The notes: generated by a model not told the origin, from the sequence alone. A stretch of 36,762 bases of DNA from an uncultured Bacillota bacterium (GCA_949290865.1 CASETM010000058.1:1-36762), one strand, 5' to 3'. Counted from the stretch's first letter, positions 16,821 through 25,048 are shown. Translations and numbers: made by a program.

Positions 16821-17661
16821 CTCTAAGCAGCTCCTCTACATAAGTTGGCAGGGCAAAAGCCCCAACATGAATTCCCGTATTATAGTATCTGGTCTTCAAC
16901 TGGCGAACATTCCATTTGGTTTTCTGAAAATCCTTGACTGGATGATATTTCTTTGAAGCAAAACCAAACAGCCAGTGCCCAGAAGGATATGTCGGAATAT
17001 GTGCCTGATAGACACGGGATATCGGAAAGCTTTCCACGATCCGCTTATGCGCTCTTTGCATGGCCACAGCATCCTCATGATAAAATGGGCTTTCATGCTG
17101 ATTAACCATGATTCCTGTTTCATTCAGGGCTTTATAGCAGTTTCCATAGAATTCTTTGGTAAACAGACCTTCTCCCGGCCCAAACGGATCGGTCGAATCA
17201 ACAATGATCAGATCATATTCATTTTCTTTGGTACGAACAAACTTTAAGCCATCCTGATAATAGATATGCACTCTGGGATCATCTAAGCTGCAGGCTGTTG
17301 TCGGCAGATATTTCTTGCTGACTTCAACAACCAGTTCATCGATTTCAACCATATCGATGCTTTCAATCGTTTCATAGCGGCATAACTCTCTAATCACACC
17401 ACCATCTCCGGCACCAATGACCAGAACTTTTTTGACATGAGGATGAACCGCCATTGGCACATGAACGATCATTTCATGATAGATAAATTCATCTTTTTCT
17501 GTCAGCATCATATAGCCATCCAACGCCAGAAAACGTCCAAATTCCTGCGAATCAAAAATATCGATCCGTTGAAATTCACTATGGCCGCTAAACAGCTGAC
17601 GATCAACCTTGATAGAAAACTTAACGCCTTTTGTATGTCGTTCACTAAACCACAGTTCCAT
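16810..17661 (-). CDS. speE: Spermidine synthase (polyamine aminopropyltransferase)
   Basis: A 283-residue aminopropyltransferase that transfers aminopropyl from decarboxylated SAM to putrescine, releasing methylthioadenosine. The nucleotide-binding motif GAGDGG (83-88), the EIDELV segment and DSTDPFGP with catalytic D155 are present, and HEMIVHVPM binds the substrate region. I chose the ATG at 17661 because GGAGG is nine bases upstream; ATG 6 nt earlier sits only three bases from it. The start is inside the end of speA (17-nt overlap). The presence of this enzyme together with the carboxyspermidine pair in one operon is unusual. Confidence 0.94.
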   Translation of the reverse strand: MELWFSERHTKGVKFSIKVDRQLFSGHSEFQRIDIFDSQEFGRFLALDGYMMLTEKDEFIYHEMIVHVPMAVHPHVKKVLVIGAGDGGVIRELCRYETIESIDMVEIDELVVEVSKKYLPTTACSLDDPRVHIYYQDGLKFVRTKENEYDLIIVDSTDPFGPGEGLFTKEFYGNCYKALNETGIMVNQHESPFYHEDAVAMQRAHKRIVESFPISRVYQAHIPTYPSGHWLFGFASKKYHPVKDFQKTKWNVRQLKTRYYNTGIHVGAFALPTYVEELLRDVE

Positions 17662-19117
17662 CTTCATCTTCCTCCCTGATAACATTTAAATATTCAATCT
17701 TCATATCTTCGGGTCCTGTCATAAAACACCCTTTTTTCTTTGCATAGTCAATATATGTTAGTATTTCATCAGTAATTTTTTCCCCTGGTGCTAAAATTGG
17801 TATTCCCGGAGGATAGCACATCACAAATTCTCCACAGATACGGTTAGCTGTATCTGCTAACGGCAACGATTCTTTTTCACTGTAAAATGCCTGCTGTGGT
17901 GACATCATCACCTGAGGACTGATATATTCCTGATCCAACATGCCACTGCGATCTTTTTTAAACCTGCGGCGGATTTCTGACAACGCTCCTACCAGACGTT
18001 CAATATTGGCTTCACTGTCTCCAACAGAAATATAAGCCAGAATATTGCCAATATCACCGAATTCAATCTGAATGCCATATTCATCTCTAAGCAAATCATA
18101 AACCTCGATTCCTGCCAGACCAATATCCAGTGTAAAGATTGAAAGTTTGGTAATATCAAAATCATAGACACTGTCGCCATTGATCAATTCCCGGCTGTAG
18201 GCATAATAATCACCGATCAGATTGATTTCTTCACGGGCATAATGAGCCAGTCGACAGACACGGTCAAAAATCTGCTGGCCATGCAAAGCCAGGTTTTTGC
18301 GTGACATGTCCAAGCTGGATAAAAGCAGATAAGAACCACTGGTCGTTTGCGTCAAGTTAATGATCTGACGCACATAATCTTCGTTAATATCTGGCCCAGT
18401 CAGCAAAAAAGAACTCTGAGTCAGACTGCCTCCAGATTTATGCATACTGACACTGGCCATATCAGCTCCTGCTGCCATCGCTGATAAAGGCAGATCATCA
18501 CTGAAATAAAAATGCGTACCATGAGCTTCATCTACCAGTGCTTTCATGCCATAAGCATGTGCCAAATCAACAATTGCCTTTAAATTGGAACAAATTCCAT
18601 AATAAGTGGGATTATTAATCAGGATCGCCTTGGCATCAGGATTTTCTTTCATCGCCGCTTCGACCTGACTAACCGACATTCCCAGAGAAATTCCCAGTCT
18701 AGCATCAACATCAGGATTGACATAAACTGGAATCGCTCCTGTTAGAATCATCGCATTGATGGCACTGCGATGAACATTACGAGGCATGATGAGCTTTTCT
18801 CCAGCTTTGACACTGGCCATGATCATGCTTTGAACTGCTGATGTCGTTCCTCCCACCATAAAAAAAGCGTGACTGGCACCAAAAGCATCAGCCGCCAGTT
18901 CTTCAGCTTCTTTGATTACTGAAACAGGATGACACAGATTATCTAAAGGTTTCATTGAATTAACATCGACACTCATACATTGTGTCCCTAAAAAAGCTGT
19001 CAGTTCTGGATTGCCTTTGCCATGTTTATGTCCTGGTACATCAAAAGGAACAATGCGTTCTTTTTTCAAATTGACCAGTGCTTCATAAATTGGCATTCTC
19101 TTTTGATCAAGTTTCAT
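17645..19117 (-). CDS. speA: Arginine decarboxylase (Orn/Lys/Arg decarboxylase family)
   Basis: A 490-residue PLP-dependent decarboxylase of the fold-type I Orn/Lys/Arg group (short form without the N-terminal wing domain). The FDVPGHKHG motif is at 25-33, the PLP lysine is K227 in SVSMHKSGGSLTQ and the aspartate of the cofactor pocket lies in VDEAHG. Substrate cannot be read from the motif alone, but the agmatinase gene two places downstream makes arginine the likely substrate, giving agmatine. I chose the ATG at 19117, with GGAGG seven bases upstream; an ATG 6 nt earlier touches that RBS. Eleven bases separate it from the speD stop codon. Confidence 0.88.
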   Translation of the reverse strand: MKLDQKRMPIYEALVNLKKERIVPFDVPGHKHGKGNPELTAFLGTQCMSVDVNSMKPLDNLCHPVSVIKEAEELAADAFGASHAFFMVGGTTSAVQSMIMASVKAGEKLIMPRNVHRSAINAMILTGAIPVYVNPDVDARLGISLGMSVSQVEAAMKENPDAKAILINNPTYYGICSNLKAIVDLAHAYGMKALVDEAHGTHFYFSDDLPLSAMAAGADMASVSMHKSGGSLTQSSFLLTGPDINEDYVRQIINLTQTTSGSYLLLSSLDMSRKNLALHGQQIFDRVCRLAHYAREEINLIGDYYAYSRELINGDSVYDFDITKLSIFTLDIGLAGIEVYDLLRDEYGIQIEFGDIGNILAYISVGDSEANIERLVGALSEIRRRFKKDRSGMLDQEYISPQVMMSPQQAFYSEKESLPLADTANRICGEFVMCYPPGIPILAPGEKITDEILTYIDYAKKKGCFMTGPEDMKIEYLNVIREEDEDGTVV

Positions 19118-19128
19118 GGTCATCCTCC

Positions 19129-19914
19129 TTAAAAAATATTGCTGCCACTGTAAATTTCAATCATTTCCTGACGTAGATTATTGGTAATCTCCAGACGAAT
19201 CTTAGGGGGCAGTTCATAAATGTCAGTTTTAAAGAGATAGTTCTGCAGATCGATTTCTTTGATCAGCATTCTGGTATGAAAAAGATTAGCCTGATAGACA
19301 TTGATATCGGTCGCATCATATTTCAACTTAATCAGCGGATCGATAAATTCCTGAATCGAAACCATATGATTATCCATAAACAGTTTTTTCCCTTTAATAT
19401 CACGGGTAAATCCTCGTACCCGATAATCCATTGTAATAATATCTGAATCAAAACAGCGAATCAGAAAATCCAGTGTTGATAACGGCGATATTTCACCACA
19501 GGTTGAAACATCAATATCAACCCGAAAAGTCGCAATACTGGTTTCAGGATGAAATTCCGGATAAGTATGAACCGTGATATGACTTTTATCGAGATGTCCT
19601 AAAATAACCCGATCATCAATTTCTTCCATCTGTCCTTGTCTTTTTTTCAGCATATCTTCTTCTGCTAAAAGCATCGTTACGCTGGCTCCCTGCGGATCAT
19701 AATCCTGTTTTGATACATTGAGAACATGAGCCCCGATCATCTTGGCAACTTCATATAAAATATCCGTCAGTCGTTTAGAATTATACTGTTCATCAATATA
19801 GGCAATGTAATCTCTCTGTTCACGCTGTGTCTTGGCATAGCAAACATCGTAGATATTAAAACTTAAAGATTTGGTCAAATTGTTAAATCCATATAATTTC
19901 AGTTTCTGATTCAT
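19129..19914 (-). CDS. speD: S-adenosylmethionine decarboxylase proenzyme (class 1, E. coli type)
   Basis: A 261-residue SAM decarboxylase proenzyme. It self-cleaves at the lysine-serine bond K110-S111 within DKSHITVHTYPE to give the pyruvoyl cofactor on the new alpha-chain; the length and spacing match the E. coli-type class rather than the short archaeal/Bacillus type. It supplies decarboxylated SAM to SpeE. Catalytic cysteine C139 is seen in VSTCGEISPL. It is the first gene of the polyamine operon and is preceded by a terminator hairpin and a long structured leader. RBS is GAGGGG upstream of the ATG. Confidence 0.94.
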   Translation of the reverse strand: MNQKLKLYGFNNLTKSLSFNIYDVCYAKTQREQRDYIAYIDEQYNSKRLTDILYEVAKMIGAHVLNVSKQDYDPQGASVTMLLAEEDMLKKRQGQMEEIDDRVILGHLDKSHITVHTYPEFHPETSIATFRVDIDVSTCGEISPLSTLDFLIRCFDSDIITMDYRVRGFTRDIKGKKLFMDNHMVSIQEFIDPLIKLKYDATDINVYQANLFHTRMLIKEIDLQNYLFKTDIYELPPKIRLEITNNLRQEMIEIYSGSNIF

Positions 19915-20256
19915 TTTCCTATCCCCTCTTTAACAAAAAAAATCAAGCAGGAAATTCCGCTTGATTTATATATCGACTTAAAAAGAACAATATTTGCCTT
20001 TTTTTTGACCATTCCTTAGCAAGAATTACCTTTAATACTCTTATTGATTTTTTCACAAGTGTGATGTGCCAGAAGCACACGGTTGTATAGTCACCAACTC
20101 AATGCCAGATCATGGCATCAACTTATAAAATTTGAACTTTCGTTCAATCAATAAGGCAACAAAGTTGCCGCTCGGCTTTGACCAGCTGTCCGTATGGCTA
20201 TAACTCATCAGAGTGGTCAATTTATTCTCGCAAAAAGAATAATCATTTTGCTCGAC
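19915..20256 (-). ncRNA. Structured 5' leader of the polyamine operon, candidate riboswitch
   Basis: The predicted transcript starts near 20256 and runs about 340 nt to speD. Helices read on the minus strand: GCAAAA/UUUUGC near its 5' end; UUGACCA (20214-20220) with UGGUCAA (20178-20184); GGCAAC-UUU-GUUGCC (20155-20169); then a 9-bp long-range helix UUAUUGAUU (20146-20154) with AAUCAAUAA (20041-20049). That helix encloses GAAC-GAAA-GUUC, AUGCCA-N5-UGGCAU (20102-20118) and GUGUGC-N5-GCACAU (about 20064-20080). A second UGGUCAA (20005-20011) could compete for UUGACCA. A terminator lies just before the RBS. I recall no Rfam class with this pattern; ligand unknown. Confidence 0.65.
19933..19966 (-). 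terminator. Terminator/attenuator in the speD leader
   Basis: On the minus strand AAATCAAGC and GCTTGATTT form a perfect 9-bp stem over a partly paired 10-nt loop, followed by a run of T. It ends about 20 nt before the speD ATG, between promoter and RBS, so it would stop transcription of the whole operon unless prevented. Confidence 0.88.
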
Positions 20257-20260
20257 TATG

Positions 20261-20289
20261 ATTATAAAACACAGTTTCACAAAAATCAA
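20261..20289 (-). promoter_or_regulatory. Promoter of the polyamine operon
   Basis: Minus-strand TTGATT (20284-20289), 17-nt spacer, TATAAT (20261-20266). It lies between the end of the MetC-GNAT gene and the leader RNA. Confidence 0.75.
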
Positions 20290-20326
20290 TCCTATTTTTA
20301 TAAAATTAAAATAAAAGTTTAATATA

Positions 20327-22030
20327 CTAAACTCCGGCATTCTTGAAACATTCTGTATCATCCCAAATCAGTTTTTGAGAATGGATGCGTGTCTGATCAA
20401 AAATATCAATAAAATCATGATCCCATCTGGCTCCTAAATGGCTATACAGATTTCGCGCATGATCATTACCAGAAACAACACAGATGCTCATTTTTAAATA
20501 TCTATGACTATAGGCAACATATCCAACCTTGCTGATCAGCCTGGTACCAATTCCCTGCCCTCTGGCTTTTTCACTAACATGCAGTGAATCCAGATAAAAA
20601 CAGTTTGGGAGCTGTTCATCTGGACGACAAGCCGCAAATCCCAGCAGTTCACCACCACAGCACGCAACAAAAATATGATGATGTTCATTATGAAGAAAGG
20701 TCTGCCATTTATTCATGACTTTTTCGATATCCAAATGCTGCAGATATTCGTCTGGAACAAGTCCCTGATATGTTTTCTGCCAGTTATAAACATATAGTGT
20801 TGCTATATCTTGAATGTCTGAATTTGTTGCACAACGTATTTCCATCTGCCAACCTCTATTCGGTTTAAGATAGGCATGATCCAGTGCCTGTTTGATATCT
20901 TTAATCAGCAGTTCTGGTTCCTCTAATCCAATATACATACGCATATGTCCAAAAGCAAGCCCTCTTTGCTGCAGTTCAAGTTCATTATTTCCTTTGTATA
21001 CTGGTAAAATCAGACTTTCAAATCCGCCCCAGCTGTAAGCTAAAGTAAAATGTTCAAGTCTGTCAGTAAATGTTTCAATAATTTTCGCATCCGCATCCTT
21101 TAAAACAATACCAAGCAGACTTCCCATGCCAGATAAATATTTTTCTGCCAGCTCTTTTTGCGTACTATCCCCACAAAGCGGATGATAAATCTTTTCAATT
21201 CTTTCATCATTCTGGAGAAACGCTATTACTTGTCTAACTGACTGATCTAAATATTTCATTCTCACTGGCAAGGTTCTTAATCCACGAATAGCTAGCCAGG
21301 CATTCATTGGTGACATTGTTGCACCAAGATAAGTGACACTAAAATCCCTGATTATCTGAATAACTGGATTTCTTGCGACAGCAATCCCACCAACCAGATC
21401 GCTATGTCCACCTATATATTTTGAACAGGAATGAATGACGACATCAATACCATGCTGCAAAGGTTTCTGTAACAATGGTGTTGCCCAGGTATTATCGATA
21501 ACCGTATATATATGTCTTTCTTTCGCTGTTTTGGCAATCCATTGCAAATCAAGCAGTTCAAACTTCTGTGATGAAGGACTTTCAAAATAAATCATTTTTG
21601 TATTGTCCTGCAGATACTGTAGAATTTCTGCTGTATTTTGAACATCTATCTTCGTACTCTCTACGCCGAATTTTTCTAAATATGAAATCAGTTTAACACT
21701 TGATCCATAAACCGTATTGACAATAAGAATATGATCGCCTTTTTTTACAAGACTTAAAATGGTTCCAGAAATAGCCCCCATACCAGAAGCAAAACTAATG
21801 GCATCATCGCCACCTTCCAGCTGGGCAATTTTCTGTTCTAGTAATGCAGTTGTTGGGTTTTGACCTCTGGTATATGTATAAGCAAACTGCCCACCTGCAT
21901 TAACTTCCAAATAATGTTGAAAATTTTTAAACTTAAATGACGATGTCTGTACTATTTCCGGGGAAATGGTCAAATAGTCGTTTCCCTCATCAGCATCCAA
22001 TGATAAACAGATATTATTTAAATCTTTCAT
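20327..22030 (-). CDS. MetC-like cystathionine lyase fused to GNAT acetyltransferase
   Basis: A 567-residue fusion. Residues 1-388 are a Cys/Met-metabolism PLP enzyme: YTYTRGQNPTT, PLP lysine K204 in SCSKYIGGHSD, and AYSWGGFESLI typical of MetC-type cystathionine beta-lyases. Residues 396-567 are a complete GNAT N-acetyltransferase with the acetyl-CoA loop RGQGIG (490-495). The start has GGAGGAG. The junction is short (about seven residues), and the GNAT part begins at an ATG (20845) with its own AGAGG seven bases upstream, so it may also be translated alone. Just before the junction TAA and TAG occur in one other frame. Either a real fusion or the result of an indel joining two genes. Confidence 0.85.
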   Translation of the reverse strand: MKDLNNICLSLDADEGNDYLTISPEIVQTSSFKFKNFQHYLEVNAGGQFAYTYTRGQNPTTALLEQKIAQLEGGDDAISFASGMGAISGTILSLVKKGDHILIVNTVYGSSVKLISYLEKFGVESTKIDVQNTAEILQYLQDNTKMIYFESPSSQKFELLDLQWIAKTAKERHIYTVIDNTWATPLLQKPLQHGIDVVIHSCSKYIGGHSDLVGGIAVARNPVIQIIRDFSVTYLGATMSPMNAWLAIRGLRTLPVRMKYLDQSVRQVIAFLQNDERIEKIYHPLCGDSTQKELAEKYLSGMGSLLGIVLKDADAKIIETFTDRLEHFTLAYSWGGFESLILPVYKGNNELELQQRGLAFGHMRMYIGLEEPELLIKDIKQALDHAYLKPNRGWQMEIRCATNSDIQDIATLYVYNWQKTYQGLVPDEYLQHLDIEKVMNKWQTFLHNEHHHIFVACCGGELLGFAACRPDEQLPNCFYLDSLHVSEKARGQGIGTRLISKVGYVAYSHRYLKMSICVVSGNDHARNLYSHLGARWDHDFIDIFDQTRIHSQKLIWDDTECFKNAGV

Positions 22031-22060
22031 ATGATCTCCTCCTGACTAAAGCATAACACA

Positions 22061-22098
22061 AAAAAAAGAACATCAATAAAAATTTCAAATTGATGTTC
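22061..22098 (-). terminator. Terminator of the rpiR-type gene
   Basis: On the minus strand GAACATCAAT, an 11-nt AT-rich loop and ATTGATGTTC, followed by a run of seven T, between the RpiR gene and the MetC-GNAT gene. Confidence 0.88.
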
Positions 22099-22123
22099 TC
22101 TGTTTCATATTCTGAAACACTTT

Positions 22124-22858
22124 TTAAATACGCATATAGTCAAAGAAAATTTTTTGTGAAAACATAACAAACAAAACTGTCATCACCGTCTGATGAGCGA
22201 CCGCTGGTAACGTAATCCACTGATAAATGTAAGAAGGAACAGATGAGACTGCATCAAAACTGATAACGTAGATTCTCGCCTGACAACGCTGATATTGTGC
22301 CTGGCGCACGAACAGCCGCTCCATAAATTTTCCTGATGCCGTGAAAATTATGATCAGATCCTGAGCAGAAGCCTGCAGGAAAATATCTTTCTGTTCCTGG
22401 ATATGATCACAGCAGTGAATAAACTTGCCAATCTGTGACAGTGAATACTGGAGATTGTACGCCGCCAGATGAGACTGCATATGACCCATGACATAAATCG
22501 AATGATATTGCTGTAAATCTTTGACAAGCTGATCTATTTGAATCTCCGCCAGCAGATCAATATGATTTTTGATATCATCAGCATATTGAACAAAAGGATA
22601 TGAAAAAGAACTCTTATCATTTAAGTAGTCTGATGATCTTATCATCAGCTGCAGATCCAGAAAATCTTCTAAACCAATGGATTTGCAAAATCGACTGACT
22701 GCTGATTTGGATACATGACATTGTTCAGCCAAATAAGAAGTTGACAGACGATCCATCTCGCCAATATGATGCAACAAATAATCCGCAATCCTGTAATTGA
22801 TCGAATCGGCTGGACTATGATTGATAACTCCTAATAACAGTGTTAATGTATTATTCAT
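22124..22858 (-). CDS. RpiR-family transcriptional regulator
   Basis: A 244-residue regulator with an N-terminal HTH_6 domain (residues 1-75; LAEQCHVSKSAVSRFCKSIGL is the HTH) and a C-terminal SIS sugar-phosphate-binding domain (about 105-235; YVMGHMQSHLAAYNL, IIIFTASGKF). Members usually sense phosphosugars. The ATG follows AAGGAGG. It is flanked by terminators or gaps rather than by a sugar operon, so its target is not obvious; the histidine phosphatase/MATE pair upstream or the MetC-GNAT gene downstream are possible. A 15-bp inverted repeat lies in its promoter region. Confidence 0.85.
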   Translation of the reverse strand: MNNTLTLLLGVINHSPADSINYRIADYLLHHIGEMDRLSTSYLAEQCHVSKSAVSRFCKSIGLEDFLDLQLMIRSSDYLNDKSSFSYPFVQYADDIKNHIDLLAEIQIDQLVKDLQQYHSIYVMGHMQSHLAAYNLQYSLSQIGKFIHCCDHIQEQKDIFLQASAQDLIIIFTASGKFMERLFVRQAQYQRCQARIYVISFDAVSSVPSYIYQWITLPAVAHQTVMTVLFVMFSQKIFFDYMRI

Positions 22859-22901
22859 GCAATAGCCTCCTTAGCAGTTATCATTATTATAACATAAACT
22901 G

Positions 22902-22916
22902 AGAAAACTGTTTTCT
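22902..22916. promoter_or_regulatory. Inverted repeat in the rpiR promoter region
   Basis: AGAAAAC-T-GTTTTCT, seven-base arms around one base. It lies next to a minus-strand -10-like TATAAT for the RpiR gene. It could be an operator or a weak terminator for the gene before it; its T-run is poor. Confidence 0.35.
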
Positions 22917-22918
22917 TA

Positions 22919-23518
22919 TTAACACTGAATATCTTCAGCATCAAGATACTGTAAAAAATGCCAGCGGCCATTTTCATAAGTTAAAATGACAGCACTGCTG
23001 TTTTTGATAAAGGCAAACTGTTTATAGAAATCCGGAAAATGTGCATTGAGCCAGGCAAAGAGCGAACAGCCATGCCCTACAACCAGAACTGTCTGATCAT
23101 CCTGACCAGCTGTTAACTGATTAAAAAATGCTTCCTGACGTTCAATCACATCACCGATCCATTCTCCCTGATAAGGACGATAATCCATTTTCTGATCAAT
23201 AAACGACTCTGGTGAATCAATCTTCATCTGCGCTCTTATCTCTATAGCAGTTCCTTCAAAAATACCAAAATGAATCTCTTTCAGTCTTTGATCTTCCTGA
23301 TAAGGAATATTTCTGTTTTTTATCAGTATTTCTAAAGTTTCTTTTGCTCGTCCTGTTGGTGAACAGTATGCCTGATTAATAGCAAAAGCTTTCAGCTTTT
23401 CAGCCATATTTTCAGTCTGCTGTATACCTTTTTGAGTGACGGGAGAATCACACCAGCCCTGTGTTAAATGAATTTCATTAAAATGTGTATGCGCATGTCG
23501 AACCAGTATTATTTTCAT
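22919..23518 (-). CDS. Histidine phosphatase family protein
   Basis: A 199-residue phosphoglycerate mutase-like phosphatase. The catalytic motif LVRHAHT near residue 5 gives the phospho-histidine H8; R57 in SPTGRAKET, E84 in EIHFGIFEG and H155 in VVGHGCS complete the active site. Most family members dephosphorylate metabolites such as alpha-ribazole phosphate or sugar phosphates; the substrate here is unknown. The start lies one base after the stop codon of the MATE gene, so they are co-translated. Confidence 0.85.
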   Translation of the reverse strand: MKIILVRHAHTHFNEIHLTQGWCDSPVTQKGIQQTENMAEKLKAFAINQAYCSPTGRAKETLEILIKNRNIPYQEDQRLKEIHFGIFEGTAIEIRAQMKIDSPESFIDQKMDYRPYQGEWIGDVIERQEAFFNQLTAGQDDQTVLVVGHGCSLFAWLNAHFPDFYKQFAFIKNSSAVILTYENGRWHFLQYLDAEDIQC

Positions 23519-23519
23519 G

Positions 23520-24878
23520 TTATGACTCCCTGTTAGAACTGTCCAATGAGATTTTTTGTTTTTTGATGACTTTTAAACGATATAAAGAAATTATCGCACA
23601 AATCAACTCAGTAATCACAAAAGCCCACCAGCAACTATTAAGACCAAAAATATTTCCTAATGTCCAGGTTAAAGGCAAAAGAATGATCAATTGTCTTAAC
23701 AAAGCAATAAGCAAAGAATCATTGGCCTGATCAATAGCCTGAAAAATAGAGCAAATCACCATTGATATTCCAGCAAAAACCAAACTAATACTGATAACCC
23801 TTAAAGCAGAAATACCTATACTTAACATATTAGCTTTGGCATCAAACAAGTAAAGCAACTCTACAGGGAATAATTCAAATACAACGGTTCCCACCAGCAT
23901 GATAGCTGTTGATAAAAACAAAGAAAAGCGAATAGCTTCATGAATTCTTTGTTTATGATTCGCTCCATAATTATAGGCAATAATTGGAATTAATGCATTT
24001 ATCATTCCACTGACAGCCATGAAAATAAACTGCTGCAGTTTATAATAAATACTAAAAACAGTAACTGCTAACGTTGAAAACGGAATCAAAATAACATTCA
24101 TAAAAACAGTCATAAAACTCATAATTGACTGCATTAAAATTGCCGGAAAACCAACACGATAAATCTGCTTCAAAATAGTTTTTTGTGGTCTCCATTTATG
24201 AATCTTTAACTGTATTTCTTTGATTTTCTGCTGAGTAATAAAAATTCCCATGATCATGGCTATAATTTGTCCATTGACAGTCGCAATAGCAGCTCCTGTT
24301 ACACCTAAAGCTGGCATTCCAAAATAACCAAAAATAAATATTGGATCTAAAACAATATTAATCAGTGCGCCTGCCCCTTGAATGATCATATTATAGAATG
24401 TATTTCCTGTTGACTGCATGATTCTTTCATAAGTAATCTGGACAAAAACACCAAAAGAAAATAATGTACAGATTTTCATATAACTAACACCCATATCAAT
24501 GATCTGTTCATTATTCGAAAAAAACATGAGAAATTTTTCTGCGAATAATACACCTAACAATGCAAAGACAATACCATTACAGATTGCTAGAAATATCCCA
24601 TGCATTGCAACAGAATTGGCCTTATTTTTTTCATTTTCTCCTAAAAAACGAGACAGTAAAGAATTAACACCTACGCCTGTTCCACAAGCCACAGCAACGA
24701 TGATCATCTGCACGGGATAGCATAAAGACACCGCTGTCAGTCCTTCCTGTGAATAATACGCAATAAACATACTGTCAACAATGTTATATAATGCCTGGAT
24801 CAGCATCGACAGCATAACTGGAATAGACATTGTTACGATCAGTTTTTTCATGTTCATTGTTCCCATTTTGTTTTCCAT
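23520..24878 (-). CDS. MATE family efflux transporter
   Basis: A 452-residue MATE transporter with about twelve membrane helices. The N-terminal IPVMLSMLIQALYNIVDSMFI and the mirrored second half (MQSIMSFMTVFMNVIL) are typical. I chose the ATG at 24878, with GAGGA eight bases upstream, over TTG one codon earlier. It is not closely similar to the MATE protein at 2870-4237. The gene is preceded by a structured leader with a terminator, suggesting that it is switched on by a ligand or stress, as seen for other drug exporters. It is followed at once by a histidine phosphatase gene. Confidence 0.9.
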   Translation of the reverse strand: MENKMGTMNMKKLIVTMSIPVMLSMLIQALYNIVDSMFIAYYSQEGLTAVSLCYPVQMIIVAVACGTGVGVNSLLSRFLGENEKNKANSVAMHGIFLAICNGIVFALLGVLFAEKFLMFFSNNEQIIDMGVSYMKICTLFSFGVFVQITYERIMQSTGNTFYNMIIQGAGALINIVLDPIFIFGYFGMPALGVTGAAIATVNGQIIAMIMGIFITQQKIKEIQLKIHKWRPQKTILKQIYRVGFPAILMQSIMSFMTVFMNVILIPFSTLAVTVFSIYYKLQQFIFMAVSGMINALIPIIAYNYGANHKQRIHEAIRFSLFLSTAIMLVGTVVFELFPVELLYLFDAKANMLSIGISALRVISISLVFAGISMVICSIFQAIDQANDSLLIALLRQLIILLPLTWTLGNIFGLNSCWWAFVITELICAIISLYRLKVIKKQKISLDSSNRES

Positions 24879-25013
24879 CAATATTTCCTCTTTTTACACA
24901 AACTAAAAAAGAACCCCATTAGGTTCTTTGAACATCACTTTGATAGTTTCTTATGTTTTATGCAAAGTGCGGGGTAATGAGATGGGATTCATTACCTGTC
25001 ACATTTCATGACT
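24879..25013 (-). ncRNA. Structured 5' leader of the MATE gene with terminator
   Basis: Predicted transcript from about 25013. On the minus strand GGUAAUGA-N8-UCAUUACC (24973-24996) is a strong hairpin; CACUUUG and CAAAGUG (24963-24969 with 24936-24942) pair over 20 nt; GCAUCA at the 5' end can pair with UGAUGU following them, giving a three-way junction. A terminator follows. The loop of the first hairpin contains AUCCCA, complementary to UGGGGU at the terminator. I do not recognise a known aptamer (not guanidine-I, THF or purine by memory). Confidence 0.6.
24904..24928 (-). terminator. Terminator in the MATE leader
   Basis: On the minus strand AAGAACC, TAATGG and GGTTCTT with a T run, placed about 25 nt before the MATE start codon. 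Confidence 0.88.
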
Positions 25014-25019
25014 GATGCG

Positions 25020-25048
25020 ATTATAGCAAAACTCATGTACGATAGCAA
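25020..25048 (-). promoter_or_regulatory. Promoter of the MATE/phosphatase unit
   Basis: Minus-strand TTGCTA (25043-25048), 17-nt spacer, TATAAT (25020-25025), 140 nt upstream of the start codon. Confidence 0.75.

Noticed and set aside
20178-20220. CUGAUGAG in the speD leader resembling a hammerhead core
   Set aside because: The matching GAAA and cleavage-site strands of a hammerhead are not in the right places; the GAAA found is a tetraloop in another hairpin.
19915-20256. T-box or S-box (SAM-I) riboswitch ahead of speD
   Set aside because: The T-box UGGNACCGCG region and the SAM-I core order are absent.
22031-22124. SAM riboswitch before the MetC-like gene
   Set aside because: The gap is filled by a simple terminator and RBS; no room or motifs for an S-box.
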